A DNA stretch of 64,000 bases from Amycolatopsis bullii (lineage in GTDB: Bacteria; Actinomycetota; Actinomycetes; Mycobacteriales; Pseudonocardiaceae), in assembly GCF_014654205.1 (NCBI RefSeq), contig NZ_BNAW01000013.1:1-64000 (forward strand), given 5' to 3'. The position numbers and the translations under genes are program-made. The notes beneath the pieces are model-generated. The model saw only the letters and a list, made by a program, of their open reading frames with translations. It searched no databases and was not told the origin of the DNA. Shown piece by piece: positions 7,440 through 15,395 of this stretch; within the stretch, counting starts at the first letter, position 1, and each line of letters begins with the position of its first letter.

Positions 7440-8705
7440 ATGGTGGACGAAGAAGTCGTCTCGGAGCGCATCCGGCAGATCGCCGCCACCCTCGAGGGCC
7501 GCGCGGGCGAACTCACCGGTGAACTGGTCCAGCTGTACGCCACCGATCTGCCGCAGCTGGTCAACGACGACGAGCGCATGGTGAGCCTGCTGTCGGCGAG
7601 CGTGTACCAGAACATCGAGACCGCGCTGCAGATCTTCCGGCACGGCATCGATCCGGCCGGTATCGAGCCGCCGGCCGCGGCGATCGAGTACGCGCGCCGG
7701 CTGGCGCAGCGCGGCACCCCGGTGTTCGACCTGATCCGTGCGTACGACCTCGGGCAGGCCGCGATGCTCGACTTCGGGTTCCAGGAGTGCACCCGGCTGG
7801 TCGACGACGCCGCGCTGCTCGGCGCCATGATGCGCCGGCTGCTGCGGGTCGCCTACGAGTTCATCACCCGGGTGGTGCGCCAGCTCGTCGGCGTCTACCA
7901 GGACGAACGCGACCGCTGGCTGCTCAACCGCAGTGCCGCGCGGGCGGCGAAGGTGGCGGACCTGCTCGACGGCAACGGCGGCCCGCCCGACGTCGACGCG
8001 GCCGAGGCGGTGATCGGCTACCGCCTGCGCGGCACGCACGTCGGCATGATCGTCTGGCACGCGTCGGAGGCCTTCGTCGACGACGCCCTGTCGTTGCTGG
8101 AGTCGGTCGCGGGCGCGGTGTTCGAGCGCGTCCGCGGGCAGGGCCGTCCGCTGTTCGTGCCGCGGGACGAGGCCAGCGCCTGGGTGTGGCTCCCGCTCGC
8201 CCCGGGCGCGACGATCGGCCGGGAACACCTCGACGCGGCGCTCGCCGAGGCCGAAGCCGGCGTGCGGGTGACCGTCGGCGACCCGGGCACCGGGGTCGCC
8301 GGCTTCCGCGACACCCACCAGCAGGCCCGCCGGGTGCACGCGCTGGCGCTCGCCGCCGGCGAGCACTGCGACCGCGCGCTGACCTTCCGGGAGGTCGGCA
8401 CGGTGGCGCTGATGACGAGCGACCTGAACGCGGCCCGCCTGTGGGTGGCGAGCACGCTCGGGCCACTGGCCGCCGACGACGAGAACGGCGGCCGGCTGCG
8501 CGAGACGCTCCGGGTGTTCCTCTCCTCCGGCGGCAGCTACACCGCGGCGGCCGCCGAGCTGACCATGCACAAGAACTCCGTGCAGTACCGCGTCCGCAAG
8601 GCACAGGAACTGCTCCCGCGCGGCCTCGGCGAAGGGCGGCTGGACGTCGAGCTGGCGCTGGCCCTGTGCCGCCGGCTGGGCTCGGCGGTGCTGTCCCCGG
8701 CGTGA
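7440..8705 (+). CDS. PucR/CdaR family helix-turn-helix regulator
   Basis: 421 aa. An N-terminal all-helical region (residues 1-160, RsbRD-like, DLIRAYDLGQAAM) is followed by a central degenerate GGDEF-like part (about 170-300) and a C-terminal PucR helix-turn-helix (FLSSGGSYTAAAAELTMHKN ... LALCRRLG, about 360-415). TAAGGT ends six bases before ATG 7440, indicating a leaderless mRNA. It stands alone; target genes are unknown, possibly the adjacent hydrolase cassette. Confidence 0.88.
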   Translation: MVDEEVVSERIRQIAATLEGRAGELTGELVQLYATDLPQLVNDDERMVSLLSASVYQNIETALQIFRHGIDPAGIEPPAAAIEYARRLAQRGTPVFDLIRAYDLGQAAMLDFGFQECTRLVDDAALLGAMMRRLLRVAYEFITRVVRQLVGVYQDERDRWLLNRSAARAAKVADLLDGNGGPPDVDAAEAVIGYRLRGTHVGMIVWHASEAFVDDALSLLESVAGAVFERVRGQGRPLFVPRDEASAWVWLPLAPGATIGREHLDAALAEAEAGVRVTVGDPGTGVAGFRDTHQQARRVHALALAAGEHCDRALTFREVGTVALMTSDLNAARLWVASTLGPLAADDENGGRLRETLRVFLSSGGSYTAAAAELTMHKNSVQYRVRKAQELLPRGLGEGRLDVELALALCRRLGSAVLSPA

Positions 8706-8707
8706 CT

Positions 8708-8734
8708 TTGGTGCCCGGGACCACCGGGACCCAA
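8708..8734 (+). terminator. hairpin after the PucR gene
   Basis: TTGG-TG-CCCGG (8708-8718) pairs with CCGGG-AC-CCAA (8724-8734) around a five-base loop with one internal mismatch pair. It begins two bases after the PucR stop codon and is the likely terminator; there is no clear T-run. Confidence 0.5.
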
Positions 8735-8790
8735 GATCGTTGGGTCGTCGACACGAAGCCCGGGCCTTGATCTTCGCTTACCGTGCTCGC

Positions 8791-9039
8791 ATGGGTGAAA
8801 ACGGTGGAATGCTCGCATTGGTGCGGCTACGCCGAGGCGTCGTCGGCGAGAGCAGACGCGTGTGCCACCTGATCCCCGTGCCTGCCGGACCGGTGCCGGA
8901 GCACCTGACCGCCCTGTGCGGCGAGTCGATCTTCCCGGGGGAAGCCGAAGTGCTGGACGGGCTGCGCGGCATGCCGTGTCACGCCTGCCTGATGCGGAAC
9001 GCGCCGTCGGCACCGGGCTTGCTGGCCAACGCGGGCTGA
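8791..9039 (+). CDS. small conserved actinobacterial protein with HxC/CxxC cysteines
   Basis: 82 aa from ATG 8791; the start is fixed by TACCGT ending six bases upstream (leaderless). Pattern VCHLIPV ... LTALCGE ... GMPCHACL gives four cysteines that could bind zinc or a cluster. I do not recognise a characterised family; similar short His/Cys proteins are common in Pseudonocardiaceae. No operon partner is evident. Confidence 0.7.
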   Translation: MGENGGMLALVRLRRGVVGESRRVCHLIPVPAGPVPEHLTALCGESIFPGEAEVLDGLRGMPCHACLMRNAPSAPGLLANAG

Positions 9040-9082
9040 GCTCACCGCGGGACCCCGCCGCGCGCCGCCGTGGCAGGATGGC

Positions 9083-9712
9083 GTGATCATGGTGATCGAC
9101 GACGAGCCGGTGGTGGTGCTGCTGGCCCACCCGCGGCCCGGCAGCTTCAACCACGCACTCGCCGACCGGGTCGTCGCCGCGCTGACCGCCGCCGGCCGTC
9201 CGGTGCGGTTCCACGACCTGTACGCCGAAGGCTTCGACCCGGTCCTGACCGCGGAGGAGGCCTACACCAGCGGAACGCGGGCGGAGGAGTTCCTCGCCGC
9301 CGAACCGGATCCGCTGGTGCGGCGGCACCGGGAAGAACTGGCCACCGCGGGCGGTCTCGTCGCGATCCACCCGAACTGGTGGGGCAAACCACCGGCGATC
9401 CTCAGCGGCTGGCTCGACCGGATCCTCGTGCCCGGCGTGGCCTACCGCCTCGACGACGCCGGCGGCGCTCCCGAGTCGCTGCTGTCCCTGCGGCGGCTGC
9501 TGGTGGTCAACACCTCGGACACCACCGCGGAGCGGGAGCGCACGCTGTTCGGCGATCCCCTGGACGCGATCTGGCGGCGCTGCCTCGCGCCCTACCTCGG
9601 GGAGCCGGAGGTGGGCCGGCTGGTGCTGCGGGTGGTGGCCGACGCCGACGCGGCGCAGCGGGCCGCGTGGCTCGGCGACGTCGAGGCGGAAGTGCGCCGG
9701 CTCTTCGGCTAG
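9083..9712 (+). CDS. NAD(P)H-dependent oxidoreductase, NQO1/MdaB flavodoxin fold
   Basis: 209 aa. Starts [22 protein letters not shown], the FMN/FAD phosphate loop of the NQO1/KefF/MdaB family, and has [30 protein letters not shown], the typical second motif. Predicted to reduce quinones with two electrons, protecting against redox cycling. Start is GTG 9083 or ATG 9089; neither has a strong ribosome-binding site. It ends tail to tail with the beta-lactamase gene, sharing CTAG. Confidence 0.87.
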   Translation: MIMVIDDEPVVVLLAHPRPGSFNHALADRVVAALTAAGRPVRFHDLYAEGFDPVLTAEEAYTSGTRAEEFLAAEPDPLVRRHREELATAGGLVAIHPNWWGKPPAILSGWLDRILVPGVAYRLDDAGGAPESLLSLRRLLVVNTSDTTAERERTLFGDPLDAIWRRCLAPYLGEPEVGRLVLRVVADADAAQRAAWLGDVEAEVRRLFG

Positions 9713-10617
9713 CTTCCCCGGAGGGCGTCGAGGACGAGCTTCGCCGCCTGCGCGATGAGCCGGTCGTCGTGGTCGGCGTTCTCGGCCTGGCGGCTGGACA
9801 TCACCGCCAGCACGATCGGCGCCCGCCCCGGCGGCCAGACGACGGCGATGTCGTTGCGGGTGGCGTAACTGCCGGTGCCGGTCTTGTCGGCGACGGCCCA
9901 GCCCGCGGGCGCGCCGGCCCGGATCAGGGCCGCGCCGGTTGTGTTGGCGCGCATCATGTCGGTCAGCACGGTCTGCTTTTCGGGGGGCAGCGCGGAGCCG
10001 ATGGCGAAGGCACGCAGGCTGCCGGCCATCGCGCGCGGGGTGCTCGTGTCCCGGACGTCGCCCGGGGCGAGGTCGTTGAGGCCGGGTTCGATCCGGTCGA
10101 CGTGGGTGGTCGTGTCGCCGATCCCGCGCAGCGCGGCGGCCAGCCCTGCCGGGCCGCCGAGCTCCCGGAACAGCAGGTTCGCGGCCGTGTTGTCGCTGTA
10201 GCGCAGTGCCGCGTCGATCGCGTCGCGCACCGGGAGGCCGGTGGCGACGTGCTTTTCGGTGACGGGGGAGTTCGGTTGGAGGTCGGCGCGGGTGTAGGTG
10301 AGGTTCTTCGCGAGCCCGTCGAGGCTGGTGCGCTGCAGGACGGCCGCGGCGGAGAACGCTTTGTGCGTCGAGGCGTAGCCGAAGCGCTCGTCGGCGCGGT
10401 GGGCGATCTCCCGGCCGGAACCGGTGTCGAGGGCGTACACGCCGAGGCGGGCGTCGAAGCTGCGTTCGAGCGGGGCGAAGTCCGGCTGCGGGGCCGGGGT
10501 GGTCGCTGCCGCCGACGTCGTCGGCGGGGCCGGTGCCGGCGCTTGTGCGGCGCACGCGGTGAGCGGGACGGAGGCCAGCACGGCGAGCACGGCCCGGCGG
10601 GCTCGAGGGAACGGCAC
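9709..10617 (-). CDS. blaL: class A beta-lactamase, lipoprotein type
   Basis: 302 aa from GTG 10617, chosen because GGAAGGAAG precedes it. A signal with lipobox LTAC places Cys22 as the lipidated residue. All class A motifs are present: STHK (Ser83, Lys86), SDN (141-143), the omega-loop ExxLN (Glu177 to Asn181) and KTG (245-247). It should hydrolyse beta-lactams on the outer face of the membrane. It is divergent from a LysR gene followed by a second penicillin-recognising-type gene, the same layout as blaL/blaA/blaB of Streptomyces cacaoi; the symbol is given by that analogy. Confidence 0.92.
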   Translation of the reverse strand: MPFPRARRAVLAVLASVPLTACAAQAPAPAPPTTSAAATTPAPQPDFAPLERSFDARLGVYALDTGSGREIAHRADERFGYASTHKAFSAAAVLQRTSLDGLAKNLTYTRADLQPNSPVTEKHVATGLPVRDAIDAALRYSDNTAANLLFRELGGPAGLAAALRGIGDTTTHVDRIEPGLNDLAPGDVRDTSTPRAMAGSLRAFAIGSALPPEKQTVLTDMMRANTTGAALIRAGAPAGWAVADKTGTGSYATRNDIAVVWPPGRAPIVLAVMSSRQAENADHDDRLIAQAAKLVLDALRGS

Positions 10618-10726
10618 GGGGACTTCCTTCCGGATCTTGAGCGTCCTCCGCAGTCTCACGACGTTCGTTCATGCTGTCCAAGACGGAAGTGCACTCTTCG
10701 ATGCGGATTCGGCATAAGATGAGCTC
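10618..10726. promoter_or_regulatory. beta-lactamase / LysR divergent control region
   Basis: The 109 bases between the divergent starts should hold the LysR operator and both promoters. TAAGAT (10715-10720) ends six bases before GTG 10727, so the LysR mRNA is probably leaderless. Confidence 0.55.
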
Positions 10727-11596
10727 GTGGACCTGGTCGGCGGCTGCAGGGCGTTCGTGAGCGTGAGCGAAACGGGGAGCTTCACGGCGGGCGCGGCCCT
10801 CGCGCGGATCCCGCAGCCGGTCGCCAGCCGGCGCATCGCCGCGCTGGAACGGCACTTCGGGGAGCGGCTCTTCGATCGCTCCACCCGCCGGGCGCGGCTC
10901 ACGCCGTTCGGCCGGGACGTGCTGCCTTCGGCGCGGCGGCTCGTGCAGCTGGCCGAGGCGATGGAACACGACGCGAAGCGCGCCCGGCTGCGGCCGGTCC
11001 GGGTGGCCGTGCCCGCGACCTGCGGGGTGCGGGAGCTCGCCGGGCTCGCCGCCGAAGCCCGGGCGCTGGAGGTCCACCTCGAGTTCCGTGCGGCGGGGCC
11101 GGGTGAGCGGGCCGAGCTCGTCCGCACGAGCGAGGTGCGGGCCGCGCTCACCGCGGTCCCGGCCGAGGAAGCCGTGTGGTCGGTGCCGCTGGGGGTGGCC
11201 GCGGTGGACCTCGGGCCGAGCCGGGTCGTGCACCTGGAGACGCTGCGGACGGGCCGGTCCGCCGGCGTGCGGCGGCGGGTCTGGATCCAGCCGGAGGACG
11301 ACGTCCCGCACGTGCGCGACCGGGTGCTGCGGGTGCGGGACGCGGTGGGCCTGTCCCCGGCACAGGTGTCGGTGGCCGATTCGTTCACCGCGGCGGCCGC
11401 GGAGGTGTTCGCCTCGGCGGATCTGCTGCTGTGCTCGGTGGCGCAGGCCGAGGAGCTGGGGTTGTCGTGGCGGCCGATCGGCGAGCTCGGCCTGGCGCGC
11501 GGCTTCGGTGTCGCGGCGGCGCTGGCCGAGGACGCGGACCGGCTGCGGACGACCCTGCACGCCGCGGTCGGGCGCTGCCTCGGAGCGGGCCGGTGA
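10727..11596 (+). CDS. blaA: LysR family regulator of the beta-lactamase
   Basis: 289 aa. N-terminal winged helix with AFVSVSETGSFTAGAALARI, the recognition helix in QPVASRRIAALERHFGERLFDRS, then a co-inducer domain. Divergent from the class A beta-lactamase, and by analogy with AmpR and with S. cacaoi BlaA it should activate that gene on beta-lactam exposure. Leaderless start. The stop overlaps the ATG of a 17-codon mini-ORF (TGATG) that leads into the next gene. Confidence 0.88.
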   Translation: MDLVGGCRAFVSVSETGSFTAGAALARIPQPVASRRIAALERHFGERLFDRSTRRARLTPFGRDVLPSARRLVQLAEAMEHDAKRARLRPVRVAVPATCGVRELAGLAAEARALEVHLEFRAAGPGERAELVRTSEVRAALTAVPAEEAVWSVPLGVAAVDLGPSRVVHLETLRTGRSAGVRRRVWIQPEDDVPHVRDRVLRVRDAVGLSPAQVSVADSFTAAAAEVFASADLLLCSVAQAEELGLSWRPIGELGLARGFGVAAALAEDADRLRTTLHAAVGRCLGAGR

Positions 11597-11649
11597 TGGC
11601 CGCCGACGGCGTGGCGCGCCGGCTCGCGGCCCCGGGGGCCGGCCGGTGA
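11596..11649 (+). CDS. 17-codon mini-ORF coupling the LysR and BlaB-like genes
   Basis: ATG 11596 overlaps the LysR stop in TGATG and runs MAADGVARRLAAPGAGR to a TGA (11647-11649), which itself overlaps the next ATG in a second TGATG. GGCCGGTGATGGCCG around both junctions is a 53-base-spaced direct repeat, so the mini-ORF may have arisen by duplication. Its likely role is to pass ribosomes to the downstream gene; the peptide need not matter. Confidence 0.45.
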   Translation: MAADGVARRLAAPGAGR

Positions 11650-12548
11650 TGGCCGAGGCGCTGGTCCGCGACTTGCGCGCGGAACTCGACGAAGGTGGCC
11701 TGCGTGGCTCGTTCCTGGTCCGCGACCTGCGATCGGGCGCCGAGCTCGGGATCGACCCGGACCGCGAATACCCGATGGCGTCCCTGGTCAAGGTCCCGCT
11801 GGCGGCGGCGACCCTCGAGCGCATCCGCCGCGGCGAACTCGACGCGGCGACCCAGCTGGAGGTGGCGCCCGGCCGGGTTACCACCCCCGGGCCGACCGGC
11901 CTGACCCGCTTCCACCACCCGGCCCGGGTGGCCCTCGGCGACCTGCTCTACCTGAGCACGTCCCTGAGCGACGGAACGGCCGCGGACGTCCTGTTCGGAC
12001 TGACGCCGCCCGCGGAGGTCACGCGGATGCTGGGGGAGTGGGGACTGGGCGGGATCGCGGTGCGTCACCTCCTGCGCGACCTCGTCGAGACCCCGGCCGA
12101 GCGGTTCGACCCGGGCGAGGCGGACCTGGCCCACGCGCTCGCGATCGGCGCGTCGACGGCCGGCCGGGGCCACCGCCTCCCGCAGCTCGACGTCACGCGC
12201 GCGAACTCGGCGTCGGCGCGGGCGCTGCTCTCGCTGCTGCAGGCGCTGTGGACACCGTCGAAGATCGACCGGTCGGTGGCCGGCGGCGTGCGCGAGCTGA
12301 TGGCGAACAACCTGATCCGCCACCGCTTGACGCCCGACTTCGCTTCCGACGCGGCCCGGTGGTCGTCGAAGACGGGAACGCTGCTGAACCTGCGGCACGA
12401 GATGGGCGTGGTCGAGCACGCGGACGGCGGCGTGTTCGCGGTGGTGGCGCTGACGGAGTCGAGGGTGCCGGCGGTCCTCCAGCCCGAGGCGGAGGTCCTG
12501 ATGGCCCGGGTGGCCCGAGCCCTGCGCGACAAGGTGCGCGGAGGCTGA
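11649..12548 (+). CDS. blaB: class A beta-lactamase-like serine protein (BlaB-type)
   Basis: 299 aa without a signal peptide. It has SxxK (Ser45, Lys48 in MASLVKV), SDG rather than SDN (107-109) and KTG (241-243) but no recognisable ExxLN loop, so efficient beta-lactam hydrolysis is unlikely. In S. cacaoi the gene after the LysR regulator, blaB, encodes a penicillin-recognising-like protein required for beta-lactamase induction; a sensor or signalling role here is an inference from that layout. Confidence 0.8.
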   Translation: MAEALVRDLRAELDEGGLRGSFLVRDLRSGAELGIDPDREYPMASLVKVPLAAATLERIRRGELDAATQLEVAPGRVTTPGPTGLTRFHHPARVALGDLLYLSTSLSDGTAADVLFGLTPPAEVTRMLGEWGLGGIAVRHLLRDLVETPAERFDPGEADLAHALAIGASTAGRGHRLPQLDVTRANSASARALLSLLQALWTPSKIDRSVAGGVRELMANNLIRHRLTPDFASDAARWSSKTGTLLNLRHEMGVVEHADGGVFAVVALTESRVPAVLQPEAEVLMARVARALRDKVRGG

Positions 12549-12592
12549 GAAAACCGCTTGGGCGGCCGGGATCGGCGACTTACGCTCCGGCG

Positions 12593-12922
12593 GTGTCCTT
12601 CACCAGACCCGAACCGCCGTACTACGCGGTGATCATCACGAGCACCTTGGCCGCGGACAACCTGGACGGTTACGCGGAGATGGACGCGCGGATGGGCGAG
12701 CTCGGCCGCGCCCAGCCGGGCTACCTGGGCCGCGAGTCGAAAACGGACCCGGACGGCCACGAGCTGACGGTGCTGTACTACCGCGACGCCGAGTCCATCG
12801 CGGCGTGGAAGCGGCACCCGGAGCACCGGGAGGCCCAGCGCCGGGGGCGGGAGGAGTGGTACGCGGGGTACCACATCGAGGTGGCCCGGGTGGAGCGCGC
12901 GTACGGCTTCGAGCGGGAGTAA
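12593..12922 (+). CDS. antibiotic biosynthesis monooxygenase (ABM) domain protein
   Basis: 109 aa ferredoxin-like protein: YYAVIITSTL, GYLGRESKTDPDGHELTVLYYRDAESIAAWKRHPEHREAQRRG, with the WxxHPEH motif typical of the ABM/DUF4188-like group. These act as small oxygenases or haem-degrading-type enzymes; substrate unknown. Start is GTG 12593; TACGCT ends six bases upstream, so the mRNA is leaderless. The 160 bases after it hold no gene. Confidence 0.83.
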   Translation: MSFTRPEPPYYAVIITSTLAADNLDGYAEMDARMGELGRAQPGYLGRESKTDPDGHELTVLYYRDAESIAAWKRHPEHREAQRRGREEWYAGYHIEVARVERAYGFERE

Positions 12923-13084
12923 AGGAGCCTGGCGCCCGGCCGCTCGCTCAGGTCTGGCGGCTGGAGCGGCTCGCGGCACCCACCCGCCCGGAGCAGACCG
13001 GTCCGCGGCACCCGGCCACCGCCAGGCTCGCGGCCGGACCAGCGGAGCCTCGCCACCCGCGGCCACCCGCCCCAGCGCACAGCC

Positions 13085-13651
13085 TCAGGCCGGTGCCTCC
13101 ACCCCGAACTCCACCTCCGCCGTCTCCACCGTCCCGGCGGTCCGCCCCGGCGCGGTCTGGTACTTCCAATACAGGTTCGTGTGCGCGATGACCTGCGCGG
13201 GCGGCGGGGCCCCGTACGCCGACAGATCCTCCGTCGAGTGCGCGTCCGACACCAGCGTCACGTCATACCCGCGGGCCAGCGCTCCGTGCAGCGTCGAGCG
13301 GATGCACGCGTCCGTCTGCGCGCCGGCCACCACCAGGGAACCGATTCCGCGGCTCGCCAGGACCTCCTCCAAATCCGTGTCCTCGAACGAGTCGCCGTAC
13401 AACTTGTGCACCAGCGGCTCCGCTTCGCGGCGGACCAGCTCCGGCACGTACTCCCACGTCTGGCTGCCGCGCGGCAGCTCGTCGCTGCTGTGCTGGACCC
13501 ACACCACCTCGGTGCCCGCCGCCCGGGCTTTGTCGACCAGCGTGACGAGGTTGGCGAGGACGGATTCGCGGTCGTGCGCCGTCTCCATCACGCCGTTCTG
13601 CACGTCGATGACGAGCAGCGCGGTGTGCGGACGGTCGGTCAATGTCGTCAT
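13085..13651 (-). CDS. isochorismatase-family cysteine hydrolase
   Basis: 188 aa. Catalytic triad Asp16 (LLVIDVQNG), Lys83 (VHKLYGDSFE) and Cys116 (GAQTDACIRST) with the following helix identify an active cysteine hydrolase of the nicotinamidase/isochorismatase superfamily. The substrate may be an N-carbamoyl amide, nicotinamide-like amide or isochorismate. TAGGGT ends six bases before ATG 13651 (leaderless), back to back with the next promoter. Confidence 0.88.
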   Translation of the reverse strand: MTTLTDRPHTALLVIDVQNGVMETAHDRESVLANLVTLVDKARAAGTEVVWVQHSSDELPRGSQTWEYVPELVRREAEPLVHKLYGDSFEDTDLEEVLASRGIGSLVVAGAQTDACIRSTLHGALARGYDVTLVSDAHSTEDLSAYGAPPPAQVIAHTNLYWKYQTAPGRTAGTVETAEVEFGVEAPA

Positions 13652-13703
13652 GGCGTCACCCTAGCCAGCGGCACCGACAATTTCCGGAAGTAGCATGCGC
13701 CGC

Positions 13704-13994
13704 ATGGACTACGGGATGCTCTTGCTCGGTGTCGTCGCGCTCGTCGCGGTCGTGGGACTGGCGTCGTCGGCCACGGACCGCAGGCTCGCCCGGGTCGATC
13801 GCCGCCTCGCGCGGGTGGAGCGGAAGCTCGACGCGATCGCCGGGCACCTCGGCGTCGCCACCGACGAGCCGGAACTCGCCGAGGTGGCCGAGCTGCTGCG
13901 GCAGGGCAAGAAGATCCAGGCGATCAAGGCCTACCGCGAGCGCACCGGCGCGGACCTCAAAGAAGCCCGCGACGCCGTGGAGCGGCTGGCCTAA
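13704..13994 (+). CDS. small membrane protein with L7/L12 C-terminal-like domain
   Basis: 96 aa. One N-terminal membrane helix (MLLLGVVALVAVVGLA), a short coiled coil with a DRRLARVDRRLARVERKLD repeat, then a helix-strand-helix part (GKKIQAIKAYRERTGADLKEA) resembling the ribosomal L7/L12 C-terminal domain. Start ATG 13704 follows TAGCAT by seven bases; ATG 13695 lies inside that box. The stop overlaps the convergent DUF2795 gene. Possibly a membrane-tethered translation or GTPase contact; function unknown. Confidence 0.75.
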   Translation: MDYGMLLLGVVALVAVVGLASSATDRRLARVDRRLARVERKLDAIAGHLGVATDEPELAEVAELLRQGKKIQAIKAYRERTGADLKEARDAVERLA

Positions 13995-14197
13995 GGTGCC
14001 CCGCCGATGTGCTTGGCGGACACCGCTTCCCACACCGCGTCGAAGTTCTCGTAGCGGTCGGTGTCCGGCAGCCCGCCGAGCGAGCCGAGCACGGAGTCGC
14101 CGCCGCCCGCCGCGGCCGCCCGGCGCAGGAGCTCGTCGCGGCCGCACGGGTACTCGGTCTCGGCCAGGTGCTGTTCCAGGCTGGTCCGGTCGTGCAT
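13991..14197 (-). CDS. DUF2795-like small protein
   Basis: 68 aa. The CGRDELLRRAAAAGGGDSVLGSLGGLP part followed by DRYENFDAVWEAV is the arrangement of the DUF2795 family, small helical proteins of unknown function abundant in actinobacteria. A strong AGGAGGTG ribosome-binding site precedes the ATG. It shares CTAA with the stop of the convergent gene. Confidence 0.75.
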   Translation of the reverse strand: MHDRTSLEQHLAETEYPCGRDELLRRAAAAGGGDSVLGSLGGLPDTDRYENFDAVWEAVSAKHIGGAP

Positions 14198-14253
14198 CGC
14201 CCACCTCCTGATCGTTCTCCGCCTCGCTTACCCGTGGCGGCCGGAGCGGAAAC

Positions 14254-15246
14254 TCACCCCACGACGATCGTGTGCTCCGACCGCGGCTCGAGGGAGCCGA
14301 TCACCGGGTGGCCCGGCAGCTCCCCGGCCACCAGCAGGCCACCGGATGTCTGCGCGTCCGCCAGCAGCAACGCCTCCTCTTCCGGGATCCGGGACAGGTC
14401 CGCGTGCGGGCGAACCCAGTCGAGGTTCCGCCGGGTGCCGCCGCTGACGTACCCGTCGCGCAACGCCTCCCGCGCACCCTCGAGGTACGGGACCGCCGCC
14501 GGATCCACCCGGGCCGTCACGCCGCTCGCGCGCGCCAGCTTGTGCAGGTGCCCCAGCAGGCCGAAGCCCGTCACGTCGGTCGCGCACACCGCCCCGGCGG
14601 CCAGCGCGGCCCGGGACGCCGGCGCGTTCAGCGTCGTCATCGCGTCGATCGCCTGCTCGAACCGTTCGCCGGTGGCCTTGTGCCGCGAGTTCAGCACCCC
14701 GATGCCGAGCGGCTTCGTCAACGTCAGCGGCAGGCCCGCCCGGCCCGCGTCGTTGCGCAGCAGCCGCGACGGATCCGCGACGCCGGTCACCGCGAGGCCG
14801 TACTTCGGCTCCGGGTCGTCGATGCTGTGCCCGCCGGCCAGGTGGCAGCCGGCCTCGCCGCAGACGTCGAGGCCGCCGCGCAGCACTTCGGCGGCCAGTT
14901 CGAACGGCAGCGTTTCGCGCGGCCAGCCGAGCAGGTTCACCGCGACCACCGGCGTGCCGCCCATGGCGTAGACGTCGGAGAGCGCGTTGGCCGCGGCGAT
15001 CCGGCCCCAGTCGTAGGCGTCGTCGACCACCGGGGTGAAGAAGTCCGTGGTGGCGATCAGCGCGGTGTCCCCGGAGATGCGGACCGCGGCCGCGTCGTCG
15101 CCGGTGTCGAGGCCCACGAGCAGCTCGCCCGGCGGCGAAACGGGCGCGGCGCCGGTCAGGCCGGCCACGGCCGCTTCCAGTTCGCCCGGCGGGATCTTGC
15201 ACGCGCAGCCACCGCCGTGCGCGTACTGCGTCAGTCGGAAACCCAC
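14254..15246 (-). CDS. selD: selenide, water dikinase
   Basis: 330 aa. Makes selenophosphate from selenide and ATP for selenocysteine synthesis. The N-terminal glycine-rich motif GGGCACKIPP carries cysteine, not selenocysteine, at the catalytic position. GDDAAAVRISGDTALIATTDFF, NALSDVYAMGG, LAGGHSIDDPEPKYGLAVTG and DVTGFGLLGH are family hallmarks. Start is GTG 15246; CAGGAT on the minus strand ends six bases upstream. It is divergent from tRNA-Sec and selA-selB. Confidence 0.96.
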   Translation of the reverse strand: MGFRLTQYAHGGGCACKIPPGELEAAVAGLTGAAPVSPPGELLVGLDTGDDAAAVRISGDTALIATTDFFTPVVDDAYDWGRIAAANALSDVYAMGGTPVVAVNLLGWPRETLPFELAAEVLRGGLDVCGEAGCHLAGGHSIDDPEPKYGLAVTGVADPSRLLRNDAGRAGLPLTLTKPLGIGVLNSRHKATGERFEQAIDAMTTLNAPASRAALAAGAVCATDVTGFGLLGHLHKLARASGVTARVDPAAVPYLEGAREALRDGYVSGGTRRNLDWVRPHADLSRIPEEEALLLADAQTSGGLLVAGELPGHPVIGSLEPRSEHTIVVG

Positions 15247-15300
15247 CGGTTCATCCTGCCTGCCGGGCGCGGACTTGGCAGGATGGCAGCCATGGTGCAG

Positions 15301-15395
15301 GGAGGCGTATCCGGCCTGGTGACCGGCGCGGTCTTCAAAACCGTCGAACGGCAGGTACTGCCGCTGGCGGGTTCGATTCCCGTCCGCCTCCGCCA
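15301..15395 (+). tRNA. selC: tRNA-Sec (anticodon UCA)
   Basis: Ninety-five bases including encoded CCA. The acceptor GGAGGCG pairs with CGCCTCC at the end; the anticodon loop CTTCAAA holds TCA at 15335-15337. An extended D-arm and a long variable arm with GGCAG/CTGCC are diagnostic of selenocysteine tRNA, and the T-arm has GTTCGATTC. It lies between selD and selA. The A of CCA (15395) is also the A of the selA ATG. Confidence 0.95.

Noticed and set aside
8537-11884. 1115-codon minus-strand open frame
   Set aside because: Antisense to the small-protein, oxidoreductase, LysR and BlaB genes, each with clear family motifs; Arg/Pro-rich low-complexity translation.
12923-13084. GC-rich repeats after the ABM gene
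   Set aside because: Short imperfect GCCTGGC/GCCAGGC matches only; no stable structure or gene.
15292-15300. ATG 15292 as a selA start upstream of the tRNA
   Set aside because: Reading from it passes through the tRNA and is not in the SelA frame.
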